This document shows, piece by piece, positions 17,926-27,311 of a stretch of DNA of 64,000 nucleotides. The translations under genes and the position numbers were made by a program. Below the pieces are notes generated by a model. The model saw only the letters and a list, made by a program, of their open reading frames with translations. It made no database searches and had not been told where the DNA came from. The stretch covers positions 186,001 to 250,000 of the forward strand of contig BQJK01000002.1 in the NCBI GenBank assembly GCA_021604665.1, given 5' to 3'. The DNA is from Rhodomicrobium sp. GTDB taxonomy: Bacteria > Pseudomonadota > Alphaproteobacteria > Rhizobiales > HXMU1428-3. Every line of letters starts with the position of its first letter. The first letter of the stretch is position 1.

Positions 17926-19356
17926 GTGCGTATTACCGAAGCGGATAGCCCGGCAACAGATTTATCCAGAGATGATAATTTTAAACTGATGAGACTGCTT
18001 ACCGCGCTTGTGGTGGCGGCGACCCATAGCTTGTGGGTGGTTTATGGGCTCCATCCCAGTAATGACTGGCCGCTGAACCTGCTGATGCAGGCCTCTCATT
18101 GTGGTATCTGCATTTTCTTCGGTTTTAGCGGCTATCTTATTACTAAATCTTTGAGTAACAGACCGGACCTCTTTCGCTATGGGGTGGCGCGGTTTTTAAG
18201 AATTTGCCCGCTTTTGTTTGTGGCGTCTGTGATTATGGCATTTGTGGTTGGGCCGCTTGTATCCGAGCTGTCTTTCCATGATTATTATGGCGATTGGCGG
18301 CTATGGGCTTATGTGCCGTTTTCCACTTTTGCTTATCCGGATATGACATTGCCAGGGGTATTTGTGAATGCGCCATCAGAATCTGAAGTGAATATCTCGC
18401 TATGGACGCTGCGCTATGAGCTGATTGCCTATGCGGGCATGGCGCTAATAGCGGCGCTTGGGTTATTGGGGCAGCGCTTCGTTTGGGTTTGGGCTGGGGC
18501 TGCGATTTTTGCTTATGCGGTTATTACCTACCTTACCCCGCTGCGCTCTGAGGTGGCGTTTCTTGATCACGGGCTGCGTTTTGGATTTGCGTTCTTAATG
18601 GGTATTTTGCTGTTTAGCTACCGGCACATCATTCCGCTTAACTTTTTTGGGGTGGTGTTTGTTGTGGGGCTTGCCTGGCTGACCAACAGCTCTGGCTATA
18701 TGGAGCCATTTCGGATTATTGCGCTAACTTACACAGCCATATGGATTGCAACAAAGCCTGCCTTGATGCAGCCCTTTAACCGGCTGGGTGATTTTTCTTA
18801 TGGGGTGTTTGTCTTTCACTGGCCAATTGCTCAGGTGGTTTTGCAATATAACCCGGCGATTAGTTACCCGGAATTGCTATTGAATGTCCTACCGCTGGCT
18901 TTGATGATGGCTATTCTGAGCTGGTATGGAATTGAGCGGCCGCTGCTTTCTTCTAAAACTCTGATTGCATGGCGGTTGCTTGGGGTTTGGTCTGGATTGC
19001 GCCAGTTTGGCCGCCGGGCAATTGAGGTGATGACAGTTTACCCTGAAGATGACCTGACGCAGTCGCCTGTTATTCATGAACCACACCGGCTGCAGCGAGA
19101 GACCTTGCCTCATGATAGCTCTCATATAGAGGGTGTATTCAAAGCCACAGCTTATCATCCACCGCATAGTGAAATGATGCCAGATCGCACGCTACCAGCA
19201 GGTGGGCATGTGCCGGCTCCTCTAAGCCAGTTTGGCCGTCAATCGGATACAAAGATTGCCCGTGAAGTGTCTCTGCCAAGAGGTCCGGTTTCCAGCTCTA
19301 TCTCGGCCTCACAGATTTCCCCTGGGCGCGGGGTTCCGCCGCGCCGGCTGCGCTAG
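17926..19356 (+). CDS. Acyltransferase 3 family membrane protein (OafA/YrhL-like)
   Basis: Integral membrane O-acyltransferase, expected to acylate a surface sugar or lipid; substrate unknown. An N-terminal segment with RLLTALVVAATHSLW carries the conserved family His, IFFGFSGYLITKSL is the family signature, and about ten transmembrane helices extend to around residue 345. A hydrophilic, Pro/Ser-rich C-terminal tail of about 120 residues lacks a known domain. The start is a GTG with AAGGA upstream. Its last 4 bp overlap the convergent cfa gene. Confidence 0.85.
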   Translation: MRITEADSPATDLSRDDNFKLMRLLTALVVAATHSLWVVYGLHPSNDWPLNLLMQASHCGICIFFGFSGYLITKSLSNRPDLFRYGVARFLRICPLLFVASVIMAFVVGPLVSELSFHDYYGDWRLWAYVPFSTFAYPDMTLPGVFVNAPSESEVNISLWTLRYELIAYAGMALIAALGLLGQRFVWVWAGAAIFAYAVITYLTPLRSEVAFLDHGLRFGFAFLMGILLFSYRHIIPLNFFGVVFVVGLAWLTNSSGYMEPFRIIALTYTAIWIATKPALMQPFNRLGDFSYGVFVFHWPIAQVVLQYNPAISYPELLLNVLPLALMMAILSWYGIERPLLSSKTLIAWRLLGVWSGLRQFGRRAIEVMTVYPEDDLTQSPVIHEPHRLQRETLPHDSSHIEGVFKATAYHPPHSEMMPDRTLPAGGHVPAPLSQFGRQSDTKIAREVSLPRGPVSSSISASQISPGRGVPPRRLR

Positions 19357-20663
19357 CTATATAGATCGTCCCGGGTTTGCGGGGTGGCTGGCATGCCTTT
19401 GGGTTTGTTGGTGGCAACGGTTTGATATAGCCGCATTGTGCCCCTTAAGAAGCATAGTGATACCCCTGCCAGATAAGCCACCCAGATGCGGTAGGTTTCT
19501 TCGCCAACTAGCTCAATAGCTTTTTCACGATTTTCTGTGAGGCGCTCACACCAGCGCTTCGTGGTGAGCTGATAATGCATGCGCCAGCCTTCCACATCCT
19601 GCACTTCAAAGCCTGTGGCTTCCATGTTCAATATGGTGTTGCCGAGGCTATCGAGATCGCCGCCGGGGAAAATATATTTCTGAATGCTGCGCTTCTCTGG
19701 CCGGGCTCTCAGGCGCTTTCTTTTGGTTTTGCCTTTACGGGTGATGCCATGGTTGAGAAAAATGCCATCCGGTTTTAACAGTGACCTGACTTTGGTGAGA
19801 TATTCTGGCAGCTGGGGAATGCCTAGATGCTCATACATGCCGATGGATGAAATTTTGTCGAACTCTCCCTCAAGGTCGCGGTAATCTTTTAACTCAATGG
19901 TTATTTGCCCCTCAAGGCCTTTGTCTTTTATGGCATCTAGCGCATAGGCATATTGCTCTTTGGCAAGGGTGACACCATGACCCTTTACCCCATAATTTTC
20001 AGCTGCGTGAATAAGCAGCCCGCCCCAACCGCAGCCTATGTCGAGCATATGCTCACCCTCTTTCAGGCGCAGCTTTTTGCAGATCATATCGAGCTTGTCA
20101 TGCTGGGCCTTGTCCAAGCTGTTATCCCAGTCTTTATAATAGGCGCAGGTGTAGGTCATGCGCTCATCCAGGAAGAGCTGATAAAACTCATTGGAGACGT
20201 CGTAATGAAACTCCATATATTTCTTTTCATCACGGGCGGCCTTCTTACCTCCGCCTTCATCACCTTCAAAACTGCGGCTTGCTTCAGGGACCAGTGACGG
20301 GACAAGCAGGAAGGGGGCGAGAGTTTTCAGGATGCGGCGTTTGCTAATTTTTTTCAAACGCTTGCGGGAGCTATTAAAGGCAAGAAGCTCTAAAAACTCA
20401 TAAATATTTGCGCCAGTGAGATCTATGTTTTTGTGTATATAATGGCGGATGATGCCATCCAGCCCGGGGCGTTTGAGGAGAGAGGCAATAACCCCCGCAT
20501 GGGCGATTTTAATTATCATGCGGCCATCAAATTCTGAACCAAGCGGGGTGAGGCTGCCATCCCATAATTCAACTCCGGCGTTAATATCGACCTTCTCGCC
20601 GATCTCTCTGATTAACCCGGTAACAGTGCTGGCAAGCTGTTGATCTGATTTTCTTTTGAGCAT
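19353..20663 (-). CDS. cfa: Cyclopropane-fatty-acyl-phospholipid synthase
   Basis: SAM-dependent enzyme that adds a methylene across double bonds of membrane phospholipid acyl chains. MTYTCAYYKDWDNSLDKAQ, SAM motif MLDIGCGWGGLLIHAA near residue 207, and the C-terminal SLCFLRGTMRLYQ with the conserved Cys are typical. The N-terminal part (about 1-140) is the lipid-binding region. At 436 residues it is slightly longer than the E. coli enzyme. Confidence 0.92.
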   Translation of the reverse strand: MLKRKSDQQLASTVTGLIREIGEKVDINAGVELWDGSLTPLGSEFDGRMIIKIAHAGVIASLLKRPGLDGIIRHYIHKNIDLTGANIYEFLELLAFNSSRKRLKKISKRRILKTLAPFLLVPSLVPEASRSFEGDEGGGKKAARDEKKYMEFHYDVSNEFYQLFLDERMTYTCAYYKDWDNSLDKAQHDKLDMICKKLRLKEGEHMLDIGCGWGGLLIHAAENYGVKGHGVTLAKEQYAYALDAIKDKGLEGQITIELKDYRDLEGEFDKISSIGMYEHLGIPQLPEYLTKVRSLLKPDGIFLNHGITRKGKTKRKRLRARPEKRSIQKYIFPGGDLDSLGNTILNMEATGFEVQDVEGWRMHYQLTTKRWCERLTENREKAIELVGEETYRIWVAYLAGVSLCFLRGTMRLYQTVATNKPKGMPATPQTRDDLYS

Positions 20664-20755
20664 AGCCCCGCTCCCGCATCCTTTGATTATCTGGGAGGGA
20701 ACAGCAGGTTTGTTAGCCGCGCCCCCAAAATTTCCTGCTTAAAATATTTTACTTA

Positions 20756-21478
20756 TTACGGCAAGAGATTGCCGCAAGCTTCAGAACGGACGGAGATGCA
20801 ATGCAATCTCATTAATGGTTCGACCATAGTGAGCACCCACTCTATAGCGCCGCCAAAAAAGCTGGCCAGCGGATTGTAACCAAGTTGGCTGGTGAGATAA
20901 GGCATGAGCATTAAAATACCAAGCACCAGAAACAAGCCATATGGCTCCAGCGCCATGATCGCGCGACCAACCGGGCGTGGGGCATACACCATCAGTATTT
21001 TAGACCCATCTAGCGGTGGTATCGGCAGCAGGTTAAACACCGCCAAAATGGTATTTAGCCCGATCGAAATGGCAATCATTTGCGCGAAGGGTTGCTGCCA
21101 GCTATCTGGCAGCATAAAGCCAAGATTAAAGGCCAGGGCGGAGAGTATGATGAGAATGAAATTTGCCGCCGGGCCGGCAATGGCAACAATTGCTATATCC
21201 CTTGGAAGGGTGCGCAGCAATTGATAGGAAACCGGCACCGGTTTGGCATAGCCGAATAGAAATGGCGCTTTGAGAAAGAATAAAAGCGCCGGCAAGGCAA
21301 TGGTGCCGATGGGGTCTATATGTTTGATGGGGTTGAGAGTGACACGGCCCTGATTATCTGCTGTTGGGTCACCTAGCCGTTTGGCGGCATAAGCATGGCC
21401 GGCCTCATGCAAGGTGACAGCCAGCAGCAATGGGATGACCCATTGAATTGCCAGGATTACCATTTCGGTCATTGTCAT
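20756..21478 (-). CDS. Site-2-protease-like M50 family membrane metalloprotease
   Basis: Intramembrane zinc metalloprotease of the compact rhomboid-sized S2P group. Zinc motif HEAGH lies at residues 24-28 of the chosen start and the third ligand motif NLLPIPPLDGSKIL near residue 145. About six transmembrane helices. I place the start at 21478, where ATG overlaps the stop of the preceding LOG gene (ATGA), rather than 11 codons further up. The protein is then 240 residues. Target unknown. Confidence 0.88.
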   Translation of the reverse strand: MTMTEMVILAIQWVIPLLLAVTLHEAGHAYAAKRLGDPTADNQGRVTLNPIKHIDPIGTIALPALLFFLKAPFLFGYAKPVPVSYQLLRTLPRDIAIVAIAGPAANFILIILSALAFNLGFMLPDSWQQPFAQMIAISIGLNTILAVFNLLPIPPLDGSKILMVYAPRPVGRAIMALEPYGLFLVLGILMLMPYLTSQLGYNPLASFFGGAIEWVLTMVEPLMRLHCISVRSEACGNLLP

Positions 21479-22338
21479 CCGAGTTCCCACCAATCTGCGA
21501 TAATTTTCCAACCTTCTTCGGCTGTTTCAGCAAAACGGAACAGGTTGAGATCATCCGGGCTGATTGTGCCTTCTTCTGCGAGAGCTTCAAAATTGATGAT
21601 ACGCCGCCAGAAGGCCTCTCCGAACAGGACGACCGGCATTGGGGCTGAGCGCTGCGTTTGGATGAGGGTTAGGGTTTCAAACAATTCATCAAGGGTGCCG
21701 AACCCGCCGGGAAAGGCGGTAATGGCTTTTGCCCTGAGGAGAAAGTGCATTTTTCTTATGGCGAAATAGTGAAACTGGAAACTAAGTTTTGGTGTGACAT
21801 ATTCATTTGGGGCCTGCTCATGGGGCAGCACAATGTTTAAACCGATGGACGGAGCGCCAACTTCATCAGCGCCTTTGTTGGCCGCTTCCATAACGCCGGG
21901 GCCGCCGCCTGAACAAACGACAAATTCGCTATAATCTGTTTGTTTGGAATATTCTGAGCAGGCTTTGGCGAATTTGCGGGCCTCTTCATAGAAATGTGCT
22001 TTTTCTTTCAGGCTATCATTTTGCGCTTTATTGGCACCAAACGGTTTTTGACCCGGGGCAGGGATGCGTGCGCCGCCAAATATCACCACTGTTGAGTTGA
22101 TGCCCTCTTCCTGAAGCAACATCTCTGTTTTCAGAAGTTCCAGCTGCAGGCGTACAGGCCTTAGCTCTTCACGGGTGATGAAGTTAAAATCATCAAAGGC
22201 GAGCTTATAGGCATCTGCGGTGGTTTGCGGCGTTTGAGGCGTGTGTTTTGCCAACTCCCTATCGACAACAGATGAGCGCAAACGACCACGCCCTTTTGAT
22301 AATTCAAGGTGTTGTTTACTATCTTGTTTTTTAGCCAA
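21475..22338 (-). CDS. LOG family protein (TIGR00730-type Rossmann fold)
   Basis: Members release adenine from nucleoside 5'-monophosphates, including cytokinin ribotides. Signature motifs are CSGGGPGVMEAANKGA and PGGFGTLDELFETLTLIQT. At 287 residues, an N-terminal extension of about 80 residues precedes the core, as in the larger bacterial members. Its stop overlaps the M50 protease start, so the two form an operon. Precise substrate is not shown by the sequence. Confidence 0.88.
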   Translation of the reverse strand: MAKKQDSKQHLELSKGRGRLRSSVVDRELAKHTPQTPQTTADAYKLAFDDFNFITREELRPVRLQLELLKTEMLLQEEGINSTVVIFGGARIPAPGQKPFGANKAQNDSLKEKAHFYEEARKFAKACSEYSKQTDYSEFVVCSGGGPGVMEAANKGADEVGAPSIGLNIVLPHEQAPNEYVTPKLSFQFHYFAIRKMHFLLRAKAITAFPGGFGTLDELFETLTLIQTQRSAPMPVVLFGEAFWRRIINFEALAEEGTISPDDLNLFRFAETAEEGWKIIADWWELG

Positions 22339-22513
22339 GTTGGTTTTCCCTCTCTAGGGCCTTAATTGTTAGGGAGTGTCGTTATAAAATAGATTGGCTT
22401 TCTTTCACACAGATTATTTTATTACCGATTGAGATGTTTAGCGCTATTGACTTGGCCTTTTTGATGAATAAGGTCTATCCGACAAATTGATAGCTGAAAA
22501 GAGATTTACCCTT

Positions 22514-23356
22514 ATGAGCCATTCTGCACTTGAAGCGACTATAAATACTGCCTTTGATGCCCGCGATGATGTGACAACCGCCACTACCGGGGAGATCCGT
22601 GATGCGGTTGAGACGGCGCTTGATCTGCTTGATAAAGGCGAGGTTCGGGTGGCCTCTAAAACTGATGATGGCTGGACCGTGCATCAGTGGCTGAAAAAAG
22701 CCGTGCTGCTTTCTTTCCGTTTGAATGACATGAAAATTATGCCCGGGGGGCCTGATGGTGCTGTCTGGTGGGATAAGGTTGATAGCAAATTCAAAGGCTG
22801 GACAGCTGAAGACTTCACCAAAGCCGGTTTCCGGGCTGTGCCGAACTGTACAGTGAGGCGTTCAGCTTATGTTGCCCCTGGCGCTGTGCTTATGCCGTGC
22901 TTTCTTAATCTTGGAGCGCATGTTTCTGAAGGCGCGATGATTGATACCTGGGCCACTGTTGGCTCTTGCGCACAAATTGGTAAGAATGTGCATCTTTCTG
23001 GTGGTGCTGGTATTGGCGGCGTGCTTGAGCCGTTGCAAGCCGGGCCGGTGATTATTGAAGATAATTGCTTTATCGGTGCGCGCGCTGAAGTGGCTGAAGG
23101 TGTCATCGTGCGGGAGGGGTCTGTGCTCTCTATGGGTGTTTACATTGGCGCTTCCACAAAAATTGTTGATCGCAGCACTGGCGAGGTTTTCTACGGTGAA
23201 GTGCCACCCTATTCTGTTGTGGTTTCAGGCACTATGCCGGGCAAGCCTTTCCCCAATGGGGAACCGGGCCCTAACCTTTATTGCGCTGTTATCGTGAAAC
23301 GGGTTGATGAAAAGACGCGCTCGAAAACCAGCATCAATGAATTGCTGCGCTCTTAA
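22514..23356 (+). CDS. dapD: 2,3,4,5-tetrahydropyridine-2,6-dicarboxylate N-succinyltransferase DapD
   Basis: Lysine/diaminopimelate biosynthesis: succinylates tetrahydrodipicolinate. An N-terminal helical domain (about 1-95) precedes a left-handed beta helix of hexapeptide repeats (about 100-235, e.g. [20 protein letters not shown]). It ends [12 protein letters not shown], typical of DapD. The start used is the ATG giving [10 protein letters not shown]; an upstream TTG is less likely. At 280 residues it is normal. dapE lies 1.3 kb downstream on the same strand with two DUF805 genes between. Confidence 0.95.
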   Translation: MSHSALEATINTAFDARDDVTTATTGEIRDAVETALDLLDKGEVRVASKTDDGWTVHQWLKKAVLLSFRLNDMKIMPGGPDGAVWWDKVDSKFKGWTAEDFTKAGFRAVPNCTVRRSAYVAPGAVLMPCFLNLGAHVSEGAMIDTWATVGSCAQIGKNVHLSGGAGIGGVLEPLQAGPVIIEDNCFIGARAEVAEGVIVREGSVLSMGVYIGASTKIVDRSTGEVFYGEVPPYSVVVSGTMPGKPFPNGEPGPNLYCAVIVKRVDEKTRSKTSINELLRS

Positions 23357-23437
23357 GTGCTGAGCTATCAGCGGCTTTCAACATTTTAATCTTAAGCTTA
23401 TGCTTGACCCGACGCCCTTTCCGCAGAGGATTTGACG

Positions 23438-23914
23438 ATGACAATGAATGAGCTGTTTTTTGAATTCTCGGGCCGCATTCCCCGCAGACTTTTCATTATC
23501 GGTTTTTTGTTTTTGTTCTGTCTTCAGGTTGGGGCGTCTTACATTCTTTTGCAAATGGTCGGGCTTACGCTTGAGGAATATATGGAGAAAGTCAGCCGCA
23601 ATACGCTGATTTTTGACCTGGTGGCGAATGGCTTGTTTCTGTGGCCTAACCTGGCGATTGGCGTGAAACGGCTGCATGACTTTGAATGGTCGGGGCGGTT
23701 ATTTGTTTTGGTCCATATTGGCCTGATGGTAACTTACCTTATTGCGGTACTGGGTGCCTTTGGTGACCTGCCGGGGGAAAGCTCGAATTACTGGGCAATT
23801 GTGCGAGTGCTGGGGCTGGCGTCATTAGTGTTTTTTATCGCTATGCTGTTTGTGCGGGGCACATCTGGTAACAATCAATTTGGCCGCGACCCGTTGCTCT
23901 ATCTGCCGCGCTAA
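23438..23914 (+). CDS. DUF805 family membrane protein
   Basis: Function unknown. It starts with the family motif FEFSGRIPRRLFIIGF and has about four transmembrane helices; the internal motif is NLAIGVKRLHDFEWSG. It ends NNQFGRDP. ATG at 23438 follows AGAGGA. A second DUF805 gene lies 200 bp on, suggesting duplication. Confidence 0.85.
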   Translation: MTMNELFFEFSGRIPRRLFIIGFLFLFCLQVGASYILLQMVGLTLEEYMEKVSRNTLIFDLVANGLFLWPNLAIGVKRLHDFEWSGRLFVLVHIGLMVTYLIAVLGAFGDLPGESSNYWAIVRVLGLASLVFFIAMLFVRGTSGNNQFGRDPLLYLPR

Positions 23915-24114
23915 CCGGGTTTATCTCACCTCCCCCCATTTATGCTACTGGGCGGCCTTCATTACTGGCTGGCTTTTAAAACTGGCTGACGTTTAAAGCT
24001 AAAGGCGGCGCTCGCGGGTTATTGCGCCCCCTCCAGTCAGTGATTACTGTGATAGCCTGTGTTTAATTAGACTTGTGATATTAGGTTGTCACGACGTTTG
24101 CGGATGGGAATTCT

Positions 24115-24579
24115 ATGGGACTTCTAACTAGATTTTTTGGGTTTAACGGGCGGATTACCCGGCGGACTTTCTGGTTTGGATTGGCGATATTGGTCATTTT
24201 CAGCCCCTTTGCTTTTACGACCATCTTATCCTCTGATCCGTTTAGTGATGTGGTGCAAAGCATTCGTCAGCTCGGGCTAAAGGGATTAATATGGTCGCTG
24301 GTGCTGCTATTTATGCTAGCGGGGCTTTTGACCAAGCGGCTGCATGATCGCAATAAAACAGGGTTTTACGCGGTGTTGTTTTATGGGCCGGCATTGTTAC
24401 AAGCGGTGCAGTTTTATTCCGGCTATCAGCTTGAGGGCGGCTGGTTTACTTTTTTGCAGGATTGGGGCTGGCTAATTGGGCTGGAACTTGGTTTTGTCGG
24501 CTTGTGGTTTCTGGTAGAGCTTGGGTTTTATGGGCCTGTTGAGCCGAATAAATATGGGCCGAACCCGCGCGATGATTAG
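24115..24579 (+). CDS. Second DUF805 family membrane protein
   Basis: Function unknown. The motif FFGFNGRITRRTFWFG begins the protein, LLTKRLHDRNKTG is the family core and NKYGPNPR ends it. About four transmembrane helices. Only distantly similar to its neighbour, so the duplication is old or the two arrived separately. It lies between dapD and dapE without obvious functional link. Confidence 0.85.
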   Translation: MGLLTRFFGFNGRITRRTFWFGLAILVIFSPFAFTTILSSDPFSDVVQSIRQLGLKGLIWSLVLLFMLAGLLTKRLHDRNKTGFYAVLFYGPALLQAVQFYSGYQLEGGWFTFLQDWGWLIGLELGFVGLWFLVELGFYGPVEPNKYGPNPRDD

Positions 24580-24640
24580 CAGGGCTATTCAACCTATAAC
24601 GGCTATTTTGCCCCCCAAAAAAGAGAAGGCGAGCGGATAG

Positions 24641-25795
24641 ATGTCAGTTAATGCCATTCAGCATGCGATTAAATTAATCCAATGTGAGAGCGTGACGCCA
24701 GTTGAGGCAGGGGCGCTTGACTATCTTGAAGATGTGCTGACTAAGGCAGGCTTTCGCTGCACGCGCCTGCCTTTCTCTGAAGAGGGGACGGCGGATGTTG
24801 ATAATCTTTATGCTGAAATTGGCGACGGGGCACCGCATTTAATGTTTGCTGGCCATACGGATGTTGTACCGCCTGGGCCGCTCGATGCCTGGACACACCC
24901 GCCATTTGACGGGGTGATTGCTGATGGCCGGCTTTATGGCCGCGGCGCAGCGGATATGAAGGGTGGTATTGCCTGCTTTCTTGAAGCGGCGCTTGAGTTT
25001 GTGACAACGCCTGAATTTAAGGGCACATTATCTTTTCTCATCACTGGTGATGAAGAAGGGCCGGCGATAAATGGCACGGTGAAAATGCTCCGCTGGCTGG
25101 CTGAAGCCAACATTAAGCCGAACCATGCCATTGTTGGCGAGCCCACTAACCCTAATTATGTTGGTGAAGCGATTAAAATTGGACGGCGCGGCTCGTTAAA
25201 TGGCTGGCTCACTGTTTCTGGCAGGCAGGGGCATGTGGCTTACCCGCATTTAGCTAACAACCCGATTGATGGCATTGCGCTGGCTCTTGTGGCCCTGAAA
25301 GCAGATGAGCTTGACCATGGCACCGACCATTTCCTTCCCTCGCATCTTGAGATTACGTCTGTTGATGTGGGCAATGAAACGGTTAATGTAATTCCTTCTG
25401 AGGCGCGATGCCATTTTAACATCCGCTATAATGATAGCCAGAATGCTGGTGACCTTGAGAGTTTGATCGAGGAAAAGATTGCTGGTGCGCTTGGGAATCT
25501 GGACCTCACCTATTCTCTTAAATTTCAGCGCAGCGCTGATTGCTTTGTGACGCCGCCTGGCCCTTGGGTGAAAGCGCTGACAGATTCAATTTTTGAAATA
25601 ACTGACATACAGCCGAGCCTCTCCACCTCTGGTGGTACTTCTGATGCGAGGTTTATTAAGTCCCTCTGCCCGGTTGTGGAGCTGGGTCTCTGCAATGCAA
25701 CCATCCATCAGATAGATGAGAATGTAGTGGTTGAGGATATGGCACAGCTGACGCGTATTTATAGCGCGTTTCTTAAACGGTATTACGCGCTGTAA
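24641..25795 (+). CDS. dapE: Succinyl-diaminopimelate desuccinylase DapE
   Basis: Zinc-dependent M20 hydrolase that removes succinate in the DAP/lysine pathway. Metal-site motifs are visible: MFAGHTDVVPPG (His and following Asp), GRGAADMKGGIA, and ITGDEEGPAINGT. A dimerisation domain with GRRGSLNGWLTVSGRQGHVAYPH is typical. C-terminal STSGGTSDARF and the NATIHQIDE motif complete the family pattern. At 384 residues the length is normal. Confidence 0.96.
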   Translation: MSVNAIQHAIKLIQCESVTPVEAGALDYLEDVLTKAGFRCTRLPFSEEGTADVDNLYAEIGDGAPHLMFAGHTDVVPPGPLDAWTHPPFDGVIADGRLYGRGAADMKGGIACFLEAALEFVTTPEFKGTLSFLITGDEEGPAINGTVKMLRWLAEANIKPNHAIVGEPTNPNYVGEAIKIGRRGSLNGWLTVSGRQGHVAYPHLANNPIDGIALALVALKADELDHGTDHFLPSHLEITSVDVGNETVNVIPSEARCHFNIRYNDSQNAGDLESLIEEKIAGALGNLDLTYSLKFQRSADCFVTPPGPWVKALTDSIFEITDIQPSLSTSGGTSDARFIKSLCPVVELGLCNATIHQIDENVVVEDMAQLTRIYSAFLKRYYAL

Positions 25796-25845
25796 TAATT
25801 GTGCGCTCTGCTGCATCAGCGCCACTCATTTAGATAGGAGCGGTA

Positions 25846-26406
25846 ATGGTAGATTTAATTGATCAGGCATCATCAAGTTTTCTAGTGATAGACGCCCAGG
25901 AAAAGCTAATGCCGGCCATTGATGGGGCGGAAAATATTAGCGGCAATATTGAGAAACTGCTGCAAGCGGCTGTCCATTTCACGGTGCCAATTATTATGAT
26001 GGAGCAATATCCTGATGGGCTTGGGCCAACAGTTGCACCATTAAAACTGGCTGCAAATGGTAAGGCTGAAGTGATTTCAAAAACCAGCTTTTCATGTGCG
26101 CATCACAAAGAATTTTCTGAGAAAGCCCAGCTGCTGAAAACTCAAGGGCGGGGGCAATTTATTGTCACCGGGGCTGAGGCACATGTTTGTGTATTGCAGT
26201 CTGCGCTTGAGCTCCAGCAGCAGGGGTATGATGTTTTTGTAGTGGTGGACGGCATTGGTAGCCGCGCACTGCTCTCTCATGAGGTTGCCTGCCAACGGAT
26301 GCTGGCAGCGGGCATAACAATGGTAACCACAGAAATGGTGTTATATGAATGGATTGGCCGCTCTGATTGCGCGGCCTTCAAAGCGCTGCGCTCATTGTTG
26401 GTTTAA
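25846..26406 (+). CDS. Isochorismatase-family cysteine hydrolase
   Basis: Small alpha/beta hydrolase of the isochorismatase/nicotinamidase superfamily. Catalytic triad candidates are Asp16 (FLVIDAQEKL), the Lys of VISKTSFSC, and Cys115 in GAEAHVCVLQSALELQ; the cis-peptide-type GAEAHVC motif is clear. At 186 residues it resembles the YcaC-like branch. Substrate unknown. It follows dapE by 50 bp and could share its transcript. Confidence 0.85.
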   Translation: MVDLIDQASSSFLVIDAQEKLMPAIDGAENISGNIEKLLQAAVHFTVPIIMMEQYPDGLGPTVAPLKLAANGKAEVISKTSFSCAHHKEFSEKAQLLKTQGRGQFIVTGAEAHVCVLQSALELQQQGYDVFVVVDGIGSRALLSHEVACQRMLAAGITMVTTEMVLYEWIGRSDCAAFKALRSLLV

Positions 26407-26437
26407 ACAGCAACGTTGGTTTAGCCCGCGACCTTCT

Positions 26438-27025
26438 TTACATCCAATAAACTGCGACAAACCCTAATATCATGACGATAAGTGTGATAACGCCGACCAG
26501 TTTTAGGTGGCGGAGGGCAAATTCCCGCACTGAATTGCCGAGATACTTAAAAATGATGGCGAAGAAATAAAAGCGGATGGCCCGCCCGAGCATGGCTGCA
26601 ACGAGGAATATTGGCAGGCTAATGTTCAACACACCTGAGCCAATGCAAACCAGCTTAAAGGGAATGGGGGTGATGGCGGCAATGAATATTGCAGTGGCAG
26701 CCTTATACCAATCCTGTTTTGCGGTGGCGGCGAACTGCTCGAACTGACTTTCCAGACCATAATAAGTGATGATGATTTCACCAAAGCCTTCATAGAAAAG
26801 ATAGCCGATTAAATAGCCCAGCAGACCGCCTAATACTGATGTTATGAGGGCGACATTTGCCACCATAAAAGCGCGGCGAGGGGCGCCGATCATCATCGGG
26901 ATGGAGACGGCATCTACAGGTAGGGGCAAGATGGCACTTTCGAGGAAAGAGACAGTGGAGAGAAGACCATAGGCGCTTTTGCTGGTGGCACCGCGGCGGA
27001 TTTTTTCTTCATCTATTTTTAACAT
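26438..27025 (-). CDS. YqaA/DedA-like (VTT domain) membrane protein
   Basis: Integral membrane protein of the SNARE-associated/VTT superfamily, whose members move or scramble lipids. Motifs include ESAILPLPVDAVSIPMM near residue 30 and the internal region TPIPFKLVCIGSGVLN. About five hydrophobic segments. At 195 residues it fits the YqaA subgroup. It is convergent with the isochorismatase gene. Confidence 0.8.
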   Translation of the reverse strand: MLKIDEEKIRRGATSKSAYGLLSTVSFLESAILPLPVDAVSIPMMIGAPRRAFMVANVALITSVLGGLLGYLIGYLFYEGFGEIIITYYGLESQFEQFAATAKQDWYKAATAIFIAAITPIPFKLVCIGSGVLNISLPIFLVAAMLGRAIRFYFFAIIFKYLGNSVREFALRHLKLVGVITLIVMILGFVAVYWM

Positions 27026-27311
27026 CCTGAACCCTTATTCCTTATCAAGGTAGATGGTTGTGAGCCTGCGAATAGCTCTTTATGTATTGCCTTTACGGCA
27101 AAATTGAAAGGGCTATATGTCATGGTGATGACAGGTGTGGTTATGCTGTAACTCTGCGGCTCTCCCCTTTGATCTCCAGGATTGCCTTGATCAGTTGAAG
27201 CCGGTGGATGTTGTCTCTTGTGTTGGGGGTGAAAGACTTTTAGTTATAGGCTATGAGGGTAAGCTTTTGTAGCGCTCCTCCTGGTGAAATTAGAAGATTA
27301 GACGTGGAATC

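Noticed and set aside
26397-26424. GTTGGTTTA repeated at the end of the isochorismatase-family gene
   Set aside because: Only nine bases; too short to count as a fourth case of 3'-end duplication.
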